Translations under genes and position numbers: made by a program
Source: Bacillota bacterium
GTDB lineage: Bacteria; Bacillota; Clostridia; Lachnospirales; Lachnospiraceae
DNA: 5,363 bases
NCBI GenBank assembly: GCA_023398855.1
Contig: JAEWRS010000295.1
Span: 1 to 5,363, forward strand
Reading direction: 5' to 3'
Part shown: positions 1 to 5,363 of the stretch, piece by piece
Layout: each line of letters begins with the position of its first letter
Numbering within the stretch: the first letter of the stretch is position 1
The notes under the pieces: model-generated
The model's input: the letters and a program-made list of their open reading frames with translations, nothing else
Database searches by the model: none
Told to the model about the DNA's origin: nothing

Positions 1-76
1 TAACTAACCTTGCTGGTAACGTTCGTATCTGCGGCAGGCAGCTGGGAGCGATTATAAAACAGTTATATTTAAAAGA

Positions 77-83
77 AAGGTGG
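77..83 (+). promoter_or_regulatory. Ribosome binding site of the first ABC gene
   Basis: AAGGTGG matches the AAGGAGG consensus at six of seven bases and ends six bases before the ATG at 90. It fixes that start, which matters because the same reading frame stays open upstream to the left edge of the window. Confidence 0.8.
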
Positions 84-89
84 TTCTTT

Positions 90-1913
90 ATGAAACAGAA
101 TACTTTTGAAGCAGCTAAACCAAAGACTGGTATGGCCAGGCTGATGGAACTGGCTGCTACTAAAAAGCCTCTCATGATCTCTTCGGTGATTTTGTCGGCT
201 TTGGCATCTGTTGCCTCGTTTATCCCCTATATCGCAATATACCTTGTGATAAAGGAAGTCATGGGTGTATTCCCTGATTTCGGGAATATTGATCTGCAAA
301 GGACCATTGGATTTGGCTGGCTGGCCTTTGCAGGTATTATTCTCAACATATTGCTGTATTTTGCAGCATTGATGTGCTCTCATCTGGCAGCTTTTGGCAC
401 ACTGTATGAGCTAAAGGTGAATTTCGCCTCTCACCTGGCAGGACTGCCTCTGGGGTTTCATATGCTGGCCGGCAGCGGGAAGCTGCGAAAGATCATGGAT
501 GAAAACATTGAAAAGATCGAGGGCTTTATCGCCCACCAGCTGCCTGACATGGTAGCCTCATTTGTTGCTCCGGTAGTAATGTTTATGATTCTCATGTCTG
601 TTGACTGGCGCTTCGGGCTTGCAGCCACGGCCGGTATTGTCATTGCATTTACAATCCAGATGAAAGCTTATGGCAATGACGGAGCGAAAAACATGATGGA
701 AAAATACCAGACAGCCCTGGAAGATATGAATAATGCTTCTGTGGAATATATCAGGGGAATCACTGTTGTCAAGGCCTTTAAGCAGACAGTCTATTCTTTT
801 CGCCGGATGCACAGCGCCATAAAGGAATACACCCGTATGGTCATTCCCTATACCCTCAGCTGGGAAAATTACATGTCCCTATTTCAAACAATTATCAATA
901 ACATTTACTTATTTCTCATACCAGTGGGAATCCTGATCGGGTTAAATACCTCCGACTATTCTGGCTTTGCCGCCACGTTTATTTTTTATCTGATTTTTGT
1001 TCCTTCTATTGCAATGGTGCTGATGAAAATCATGTATGTATCCTCCAGTGGAATACAGATTATTGGAGGAGTGGAACGGATGGATGAGATTTTACAGACT
1101 CCCAAGCTGCCTCAGCCTGAGAATCCCAGAAAGATTTCCGGTCATGAGATTGTCATGGACCAGGTATCCTTCTCTTATACCGGTCAGGAAACGCAGGCGG
1201 TTTCAGGCATTACTTTCCGGGCAGAGGAAGGCCAGATTACTGCCATTGTCGGTCCGTCAGGTGGAGGAAAAAGTACCATTGCCCATCTGATTCCCCGTTT
1301 CTTTGATGTGACAGATGGCTCAATCCTCATCGGAGGTGTTGATGTGAGGCAGATGAGAAGCGAATACTTAATGGAAAAGGTCAGCTTTGTGTTCCAGGAT
1401 GTGTTTCTCTTTAAGCAAAGCATTATGGACAATATCCGGTTAGGAAACCAGAATGCAACCGACCAGCAGGTAATTGCTGCAGCCAAAGCAGCACAGTGCC
1501 ATGAATTCATTGAAAAGCTGCCGGAAAAATACCAAACCGTGATAGGCACAAAGGGCGTCCATCTTTCAGGAGGAGAACGGCAGCGGATTGCAATCGCAAG
1601 AGCCATTGTAAAAGATGCCCCCATTATACTGTTAGATGAGGCAACCGCATTTTCAGATCCGGAAAATGAGCATCTGATCCAGCAGGCATTTCAAAAGCTG
1701 ATGCATGGAAAGACGGTGATAATGATTGCCCACCGGCTATCGACCATCCGCAGTGCCAATAAAATCATAGTAATAGATAAGGGCCGGCTTATTGAGCAGG
1801 GCAGTCATGAAGAATTGCTGGAAAAGCAGGGGAAATACTTTGATATGTGGAACGTATATACGAAAACTCTTGACTGGAAGATAGACAGAAAGGGGATCAA
1901 AGAACATGTTTAA
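90..1913 (+). CDS. ABC half-transporter (fused membrane and ATPase domains), first subunit of a heterodimer
   Basis: This 607-residue protein is an exporter-fold (type IV) ABC half-transporter of usual length. It should sit in the cytoplasmic membrane and use ATP hydrolysis to move a substrate. By eye there are six membrane segments near residues 28-58, 73-100, 152-172, 174-192, 264-286 and 292-316. The ATPase domain follows: A-loop Tyr363, Walker A GPSGGGKST at 388-396 (Lys394), Q-loop Gln436, signature LSGGERQ at 492-498, Walker B IILLDE with Asp516 and catalytic Glu517, and H-loop His548, so it looks active. The D-loop reads AFSD (520-523), unlike ASLD in the partner. The loop motif VEYIRGITVVKAF (218-230) and a Trp near the C-terminus (596) recall the IrtAB/YbtPQ siderophore group; this is recollection, not an alignment. 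No siderophore-reductase domain is fused. Its end overlaps the next gene, implying co-transcription. Substrate and direction are unknown; a drug or peptide exporter is the alternative. Confidence 0.93.
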   Translation: MKQNTFEAAKPKTGMARLMELAATKKPLMISSVILSALASVASFIPYIAIYLVIKEVMGVFPDFGNIDLQRTIGFGWLAFAGIILNILLYFAALMCSHLAAFGTLYELKVNFASHLAGLPLGFHMLAGSGKLRKIMDENIEKIEGFIAHQLPDMVASFVAPVVMFMILMSVDWRFGLAATAGIVIAFTIQMKAYGNDGAKNMMEKYQTALEDMNNASVEYIRGITVVKAFKQTVYSFRRMHSAIKEYTRMVIPYTLSWENYMSLFQTIINNIYLFLIPVGILIGLNTSDYSGFAATFIFYLIFVPSIAMVLMKIMYVSSSGIQIIGGVERMDEILQTPKLPQPENPRKISGHEIVMDQVSFSYTGQETQAVSGITFRAEEGQITAIVGPSGGGKSTIAHLIPRFFDVTDGSILIGGVDVRQMRSEYLMEKVSFVFQDVFLFKQSIMDNIRLGNQNATDQQVIAAAKAAQCHEFIEKLPEKYQTVIGTKGVHLSGGERQRIAIARAIVKDAPIILLDEATAFSDPENEHLIQQAFQKLMHGKTVIMIAHRLSTIRSANKIIVIDKGRLIEQGSHEELLEKQGKYFDMWNVYTKTLDWKIDRKGIKEHV

Positions 1914-3657
1914 ATGGAAGGAAGTACTGATGCTTACTGATAAAGGCTATAAGGATTTAAAGAGAGCCATCGCGGCCTGCACCATCACCAATTTGACACT
2001 GATGCTTCCCTTTGCAGTCACTATTCAGGTTTTTGCAGAACTCTTAAAGCCATTGATGTCACAGGAGATTTCCTGGTCCAGGATGTGGTTTTTGCTTGGC
2101 TGCGGTATTGTTTCCGCTATTCTGGTGTTTTTGGCTTGTAAAAACGATTATAAAAAGACTTATGTCACTTCTTATCTGGAAGCAGAAAACTCAAGGATCA
2201 GCATTGCAGAGCGGATCAGAAAGCTGCCCATGAGCTTTTTTAACTCAAAAGATCTTTCCGAACTGACTACAAATATTATGGCTGACTGTTCCACAACGGA
2301 GCATGTATTAAGCCATATCCTTCCCCAGCTTTGTGCCAATGCCATATCCATTGTGATAATCTGCGTCATGATGGCAGCCTTTGACTGGAGAATGGCTTTG
2401 TCCATCTTTATTACCGTGCCTGTTTCCCTTCTTGTCATTCTGGGGAGTAAAAGGATCCAGGCCCGCTTAAGTGAAAAGCAGGTGGAGGCAAAGTTAAGAG
2501 CATCCGACCAGGTGCAGGAATACTTAGAAGGGATCAAGGTCATCAAAGCCTGCGGACTGGACGGTTCAAAGTTTGCAGCTTTGGACAACGCCCTGCATCT
2601 GATGATGAAGATGGCAATAAAAATGGAATTCGGCACCGGGGTTTTTGTAGCAGGTGCTCAGATGATTTTACAGGCAGGCGTGGGCTTAACCGTGTTTACC
2701 GGGACCTACTTGCTGACAGGCGGCAGCATCCAGCTGATTCCTATGCTGATGTTTTTTGTCATTGTTGTCAGGATATACGGACCTGTTATTGTAGAGTTTA
2801 CTCTTTTGCCGGAACTGTTTTATCACCGGATTGCTACGAAGCGTATGCGCATGCTCATGACCGCTCCGGTCATGGAGGGGGAATCAGAAGAACCCCTTAC
2901 TAAATGGAATATTGATTTTGAAAATGTCTCTTTTGGCTACCATGAAGAAGATTCCAAAGAGGACATGGTGATTAAAAATCTAACGGTATCCATTCCTTCT
3001 GATGCCATCACCGCGCTGGTAGGGCCTTCGGGTTGCGGAAAGAGCACCATATCAAGGCTGATTGCACGGTTTTGGGATGTGAATAAGGGCAGTGTCAGGA
3101 TCGGCGGAACCGATGTAAAGACCCTTGATCCAGAGCATTTAATGAGTTACATGTCCTTTGTATTTCAGGATGTGGTTCTGTTTAACGATACGGTATATAA
3201 TAATATCCGCATCGGAAATATGGAAGCAACAGAGGACGAGGTCATAGAAGCAGCAAAGGCCGCCTGCTGTGACGGGTTCATCCATGCATTGCCCAATGGG
3301 TATCAGACCATGCTTGGAGAAAACGGAAGTACTCTTTCCGGAGGAGAAAGGCAACGGATCTCCATTGCGCGGGCCCTGTTGAAAAACGCGCCCATTGTAC
3401 TTTTAGATGAGGCCACCGCTTCCCTTGATCCGGAGAATGAAGCCCTGATCCAGGCAGCGATCTCCAGACTGATTAAAGGTAAAACGGTCATTGTCATCGC
3501 TCATCGCTTAAGAACCGTTTCAGGTGCTGACAAAATCATTGTGCTTGATGAAGGAAGGCTGGCTGAAGAGGGGACCCACGAAGAATTGATGAAAAATAAG
3601 GGGCTATATGAAAGACTATACCGAATCCAGCAGGAAAGCATGGGCTGGAGCGTTTAA
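1906..3657 (+). CDS. ABC half-transporter (fused membrane and ATPase domains), second subunit of a heterodimer
   Basis: This 583-residue protein is a second exporter-fold half-transporter and the expected partner of the one just upstream. Membrane segments lie near residues 22-50, 58-78, 136-158, 160-180, 242-272 and 274-298. The ATPase domain has A-loop Tyr345, Walker A GPSGCGKST at 373-381 (Lys379), Q-loop Gln421, signature LSGGERQ at 477-483, Walker B Asp501 with catalytic Glu502, D-loop SLD (506-508) and H-loop His533. With both catalytic sets intact, both ATP sites of the dimer are predicted to be competent, unlike exporters with one degenerate site. The chains share FVFQDV, DPENE and a C-terminal Trp, so they are diverged paralogues. 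The longest start overlaps the preceding gene by eight bases; an internal ATG at 1930 has a better-placed ribosome site and would give 575 residues. The gene ends about 50 bases before a strong hairpin terminator. The substrate is unknown. Confidence 0.92.
   Translation: MFKWKEVLMLTDKGYKDLKRAIAACTITNLTLMLPFAVTIQVFAELLKPLMSQEISWSRMWFLLGCGIVSAILVFLACKNDYKKTYVTSYLEAENSRISIAERIRKLPMSFFNSKDLSELTTNIMADCSTTEHVLSHILPQLCANAISIVIICVMMAAFDWRMALSIFITVPVSLLVILGSKRIQARLSEKQVEAKLRASDQVQEYLEGIKVIKACGLDGSKFAALDNALHLMMKMAIKMEFGTGVFVAGAQMILQAGVGLTVFTGTYLLTGGSIQLIPMLMFFVIVVRIYGPVIVEFTLLPELFYHRIATKRMRMLMTAPVMEGESEEPLTKWNIDFENVSFGYHEEDSKEDMVIKNLTVSIPSDAITALVGPSGCGKSTISRLIARFWDVNKGSVRIGGTDVKTLDPEHLMSYMSFVFQDVVLFNDTVYNNIRIGNMEATEDEVIEAAKAACCDGFIHALPNGYQTMLGENGSTLSGGERQRISIARALLKNAPIVLLDEATASLDPENEALIQAAISRLIKGKTVIVIAHRLRTVSGADKIIVLDEGRLAEEGTHEELMKNKGLYERLYRIQQESMGWSV
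1918..1922 (+). promoter_or_regulatory. Ribosome binding site favouring an alternative start at 1930
   Basis: AAGGA lies seven bases before the ATG at 1930 (codon 9 of the longer reading frame). The competing site for the ATG at 1906 is AAAGGGG at 1889-1895, ten bases away, which is less well spaced. If 1930 is used, the genes do not overlap and are separated by 16 bases, and the protein starts MLTDKGYKDL. Both starts remain possible; I slightly prefer 1930. Confidence 0.5.
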
Positions 3658-3707
3658 AGGAAAACAGCAGCCTTTTAGAGAAATAAGAGCTGGCACTCAT
3701 TGCAATT

Positions 3708-3761
3708 ACAGGAACAGAAAGACAGACCACCAGGTTGGGTGGTCTGTCTTTCTGTTCCTGT
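3708..3761 (+). terminator. Long hairpin terminator after the ABC half-transporter pair
   Basis: Positions 3708-3731 and 3738-3761 form a perfect 24-base-pair inverted repeat around a six-base loop (AGGTTG). The GC-rich core GACAGACCACC pairs with GGTGGTCTGTC and is followed on the descending arm by the T-rich run TTTCTGTT, so the core alone looks like an intrinsic terminator. The A-rich and T-rich flanks also pair with each other, which makes it near symmetrical and possibly active in both directions. There is no uninterrupted T-tract beyond the whole stem. It separates the half-transporter unit from the binding-protein unit. Confidence 0.8.
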
Positions 3762-3812
3762 GAAATGATTAGGAAATATGTACAGGTGAGTTGGGAGTAA
3801 AATAGAAAAATA

Positions 3813-3868
3813 GTGCAAAAGTTCAGAATGACAAATGAAATGTAAGAATATTAAATGGAAAATTGCAC
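3813..3868. repeat. Widely spaced inverted half-sites GTGCAA / TTGCAC
   Basis: GTGCAA at 3813-3818 and its exact reverse complement TTGCAC at 3863-3868 lie 50 bases apart, start to start, about five helical turns. The second copy lies between the proposed -35 and -10 elements. A regulator could bind both, but six-base matches arise easily by chance in AT-rich DNA, and no regulator gene is in the window. Confidence 0.2.
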
Positions 3869-3884
3869 ATTAAAATCTTATAAT
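3856..3884 (+). promoter_or_regulatory. Candidate sigma-70-type promoter for the binding-protein gene
   Basis: A perfect TATAAT -10 element lies at 3879-3884. Seventeen bases upstream is TGGAAA (3856-3861), matching TTGACA at four of six positions. Transcription would start near 3891, giving a leader of about 60 bases before the ATG at 3952. The location downstream of a terminator and in an AT-rich gap supports it. The weak -35 element suggests an activator may help, but no activator site is recognisable. Confidence 0.55.
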
Positions 3885-3889
3885 TAGAC

Positions 3890-3919
3890 CACCGGAATAA
3901 AAACATTCCTATATTGGTG
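3890..3919 (+). promoter_or_regulatory. Small hairpin at the start of the binding-protein leader
   Basis: CACCGGAAT at 3890-3898 can pair with ATTCC (3905-3909) and GGTG (3916-3919). This leaves a six-base loop and a six-base bulge (TATATT) on the descending side. It would form at the very 5' end of the predicted transcript and end well before the ribosome binding site. It could stabilise the messenger RNA or be chance folding; it does not match a riboswitch class that I recognise. Confidence 0.25.
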
Positions 3920-3936
3920 AAAACAAAAAAATATTT

Positions 3937-3945
3937 AAGGAGAGG
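3937..3945 (+). promoter_or_regulatory. Ribosome binding site of the binding-protein gene
   Basis: AAGGAGAGG contains AAGGAG (3937-3942), nine bases before the ATG at 3952, and the overlapping AGAGG, six bases before it. This strong site supports the start chosen, which also gives a complete lipoprotein signal peptide. Confidence 0.8.
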
Positions 3946-3951
3946 TTATTT

Positions 3952-5070
3952 ATGAAAAAGAGATTATTAACAGCTTCACTGGCAGCACTGGCAGCACTCA
4001 GTTTAACCGCCTGTGGCGGAGGAAAGCCTGCAGAAACCACGGCAGCCCCCCAGACTTCCACGGAGGCAGCAGCTCCTGCCGAAACAAAGGCAGAGGAATC
4101 AAAGGCAGCAGCAGAGGCGACTGCAAAAAAACCAGAGGATTACAAGGGTTCAGTTGTAGTCTATTCTCCCCATGATGCGGACCCTCTTAATGCAGGCGTA
4201 AACTTATTCATGGAAAAATACCCAAATGTTAAGGTAGAGGTAGTTGCAGCCGGTACAGGAGAGCTGTGTAACCGTATTGCAGCAGAGTCAGCAAGCCCTA
4301 TTGCAGACGTATTGTGGGGCGGCGGTGCCGACTCACTGGCAGCTTTTAAGGAATATTTCGCACCTTATGTATGTGCCAATGATGAATTTATCGGTGATGC
4401 CTACAAGGATGCCGATGACATGTGGATCGGGGAAAGTCCTCTGCCAATGGTGATCTTTTACAACAAAGATTTAATTGAGAAGGCCGGCCTTTCCATTCCT
4501 GAGACATGGGAGGATTTAACAAAGCCTGAATGGAAAGGAAAGATCGCATATTGTCTGCCTTCCAAGTCCGGCTCAGCCTATACCCAGCTGTGTACCATGA
4601 TCCTGGGTCATGGCGGCAAAGAGGCTGGTTGGGACTTCATTAAGAAATTATATGACAACCTGGATGGAAAGATTGTGGACTCTTCCGGTAAATGCCACAA
4701 AATGGTTGCTGACGGTGAGTTTTACGTAGGCCTGACTCTGGAGAAATCCGCGGTTAAATACAAGGATGAACAATCAGTTGGATTTGTATATCCCAAAGAC
4801 GGAACCAGTGCGGTGCCAGATGGTGTTGCTCTTGTAAAGAACTGCCCGAATGAGGAAAATGCAAAGCTGTTCATTGATTTCGTTACATCAAAGGAATGCC
4901 AGACAGAGCAAAGCAAGAACTGGGGCCGCCGTCCTGTTAGAAATGACATGGAAGTAGGCGAAGGAATGGCAAAGCTGCAGGATATTGTGCTGGTGGATTA
5001 TGATTTTGACTGGGCAGCAAATGAGAAAGAAGCCATTATTGAAAAATTCAATGACATTATGGTTGATTAA
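3952..5070 (+). CDS. Lipoprotein solute-binding protein of an ABC importer, AfuA/FbpA class (COG1840-like)
   Basis: This 372-residue protein should be a lipid-anchored receptor on the outer face of the membrane that hands its ligand to an ABC importer. The signal peptide has a MKKR start, a hydrophobic core and a lipobox LTAC, making Cys21 the lipidated residue. An Ala/Thr/Glu/Lys-rich spacer (22-60) precedes the binding domain. That domain has VVVYSPH (68-74), AAGTGEL (99-105) and LWGGGADS (121-128), a pattern I associate with the AfuA/FbpA class. Known members bind ferric iron, hexose phosphates (AfuA) or phosphonates. The segment where FbpA carries its iron-binding Tyr-Tyr pair appears to read GLTLEKSA (260-267) here, so ferric iron is unlikely. 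A phosphorylated organic ligand is my inference. Seven further cysteines (106, 141, 201, 214, 248, 298, 316) are many for an exported protein and suit an anaerobe. It has its own promoter candidate and is followed by a terminator, then an ABC ATPase gene. Confidence 0.9.
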   Translation: MKKRLLTASLAALAALSLTACGGGKPAETTAAPQTSTEAAAPAETKAEESKAAAEATAKKPEDYKGSVVVYSPHDADPLNAGVNLFMEKYPNVKVEVVAAGTGELCNRIAAESASPIADVLWGGGADSLAAFKEYFAPYVCANDEFIGDAYKDADDMWIGESPLPMVIFYNKDLIEKAGLSIPETWEDLTKPEWKGKIAYCLPSKSGSAYTQLCTMILGHGGKEAGWDFIKKLYDNLDGKIVDSSGKCHKMVADGEFYVGLTLEKSAVKYKDEQSVGFVYPKDGTSAVPDGVALVKNCPNEENAKLFIDFVTSKECQTEQSKNWGRRPVRNDMEVGEGMAKLQDIVLVDYDFDWAANEKEAIIEKFNDIMVD

Positions 5071-5095
5071 AAAAGGATAGGAATACATTTTGAAA

Positions 5096-5135
5096 AAAAG
5101 ACTGTCCCAGCCCTTCGGGGACAGGACAGTCTTTT
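5096..5135 (+). terminator. Intrinsic terminator with UUCG loop between the binding-protein and ATPase genes
   Basis: AAAAGACTGTCC (5096-5107) pairs perfectly with GGACAGTCTTTT (5124-5135). Inside, CCC (5111-5113) and GGG (5118-5120) close a UUCG tetraloop (5114-5117), with a three-by-three internal loop between the two stems. An alternative register pairs TGTCCC (5103-5108) with GGGACA (5118-5123). The TTTT at the end is part of the stem and is followed by GCTGT, so the T-tract is short and read-through is likely. It starts 26 bases after the stop codon. Confidence 0.85.
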
Positions 5136-5167
5136 GCTGTAAGATGCAGAAAGACAGCCAAAGGGTT

Positions 5168-5174
5168 AAGGAGG
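5168..5174 (+). promoter_or_regulatory. Consensus ribosome binding site of the partial ATPase gene
   Basis: AAGGAGG is a perfect match to the anti-Shine-Dalgarno complement and ends ten bases before the ATG at 5185. It supports a real gene start at the right edge. No convincing promoter was seen between the terminator and this site, so expression probably depends on read-through. Confidence 0.75.
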
Positions 5175-5184
5175 AGCGAAACGA

Positions 5185-5363
5185 ATGAGCCATGCAGTTA
5201 TTATTAAACAGGCCGTGAAGAAATACGGTGATTTTACAGCGCTAAATGGAGTAGATCTGGAGATGAAGCCGGGGGAATTTTTCACGTTGCTTGGCCCATC
5301 CGGATGCGGCAAGACGACTCTGCTTCGCATGATCGCAGGATTCAATTCTGTGGATGGCGGGGA
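5185..5363 (+). CDS. ABC importer ATP-binding subunit, N-terminal part only (PotA/FbpC/AfuC type)
   Basis: Only the first 59 codons plus two bases are present; the gene runs off the right edge. The fragment begins [10 protein letters not shown] and shows the start of a cytoplasmic ABC ATPase: A-loop Tyr14 in KKYGDFTAL, a beta-strand GEFFTLLG, and Walker [10 protein letters not shown] at 37-45 with Lys43, followed by LLRMIAGF. That combination is typical of ATPases serving spermidine, ferric iron, phosphonate or hexose-phosphate importers, which are usually about 350 residues. The Q-loop, signature, Walker B and C-terminal regulatory domain lie outside the window. It follows the solute-binding lipoprotein gene by 114 bases on the same strand and is probably the energy-supplying subunit of the same importer. 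One or more permease genes would be expected further right. Its substrate cannot be told from this part. Confidence 0.88.
   Translation, partial: MSHAVIIKQAVKKYGDFTALNGVDLEMKPGEFFTLLGPSGCGKTTLLRMIAGFNSVDGG

Noticed and set aside
63..69. TATATT-like element before the first gene as a promoter.
   Set aside because: No acceptable -35 element lies at the right distance. The pair may be transcribed from a promoter left of the window.
3..89. The frame of the first ABC gene is open from the left edge, so the protein might extend upstream or be fused to an upstream gene.
   Set aside because: A well-spaced AAGGTGG site before the ATG at 90 and a normal N-terminus for this family make 90 the better start. 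The upstream codons form no recognisable domain. The other two frames have early stops (1-3 and 5-7), and either could end an upstream gene.
1184..1624. Long reading frame on the minus strand inside the first ATPase domain.
   Set aside because: It lies wholly antisense to a well-supported conserved domain, has no convincing ribosome site and no recognisable product. Other antisense frames here were dismissed for the same reason.
3724..3893. AGACCACC occurs in the first terminator (3724-3731) and again at 3886-3893, so the second copy could pair with the terminator's descending arm as a switch.
   Set aside because: The predicted start near 3891 excludes the terminator from the downstream transcript, and an eight-base repeat is easily due to chance.
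3658..3951. Small RNA, riboswitch or small protein gene in the intergenic region.
   Set aside because: Apart from the terminator, promoter candidate, half-sites and small hairpin, I see no recognisable RNA fold and no reading frame with a convincing ribosome site.
4888..5193. Minus-strand reading frame spanning the end of the binding-protein gene and the following gap.
   Set aside because: It runs through the terminator hairpin and overlaps the conserved C-terminus of the binding protein, so it is a chance frame.
1..5363. Defence system, mobile element, prophage, CRISPR array or biosynthetic cluster.
   Set aside because: All identifiable genes are ordinary transporter components, and there are no transposase, integrase, direct-repeat or array signatures.

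Overview
The window looks like chromosomal DNA from a low-to-moderate G+C Firmicute, most likely a Clostridia / Lachnospiraceae-type gut anaerobe. The grounds are strong AAGGAGG-like ribosome binding sites, ATG starts, an AT-rich intergenic region, and a lipoprotein leader followed by an Ala/Thr/Glu/Lys-rich linker of a kind common in that family. The binding protein also has seven cysteines beyond the lipidated one, which fits an anaerobe. Genus-level placement is not possible from this window.

Layout. All genes read on the + strand. (1) Positions 90-3657 hold two adjacent, slightly overlapping genes for exporter-fold ABC half-transporters (membrane domain plus ATPase in each chain). They almost certainly form one heterodimeric transporter. 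Their intracellular-loop and C-terminal motifs resemble the IrtAB/YbtPQ siderophore group, so the direction of transport (import or export) is open. (2) The 294-base gap 3658-3951 holds a very long perfect hairpin terminator, then a good promoter candidate and a small leader hairpin. (3) Positions 3952-5070 encode a lipoprotein solute-binding protein of the AfuA/FbpA class (COG1840-like). It lacks the Tyr-Tyr iron-binding pair of FbpA. (4) A second intrinsic terminator, with a UUCG loop, lies just after it. (5) From 5185 to the right edge is the start of an ABC ATPase of the PotA/FbpC/AfuC type, cut off by the window.

How they work together. The first transcription unit ends at the hairpin near 3708-3761. 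The second begins near 3890 and encodes a classical binding-protein-dependent importer: lipoprotein receptor first, then the ATPase, with permease gene(s) expected beyond the right edge. The terminator between receptor and ATPase probably makes the receptor in excess over the membrane complex. The two units are both transporters, but nothing in the sequence shows that they share a substrate.

No RNA gene, mobile element, CRISPR array or phage feature was seen. I do not see evidence for a novel biological system here. The points most worth a second look are the unresolved substrate of the binding protein, the possible importer role of the exporter-fold pair, and the regulatory structures in the two gaps.
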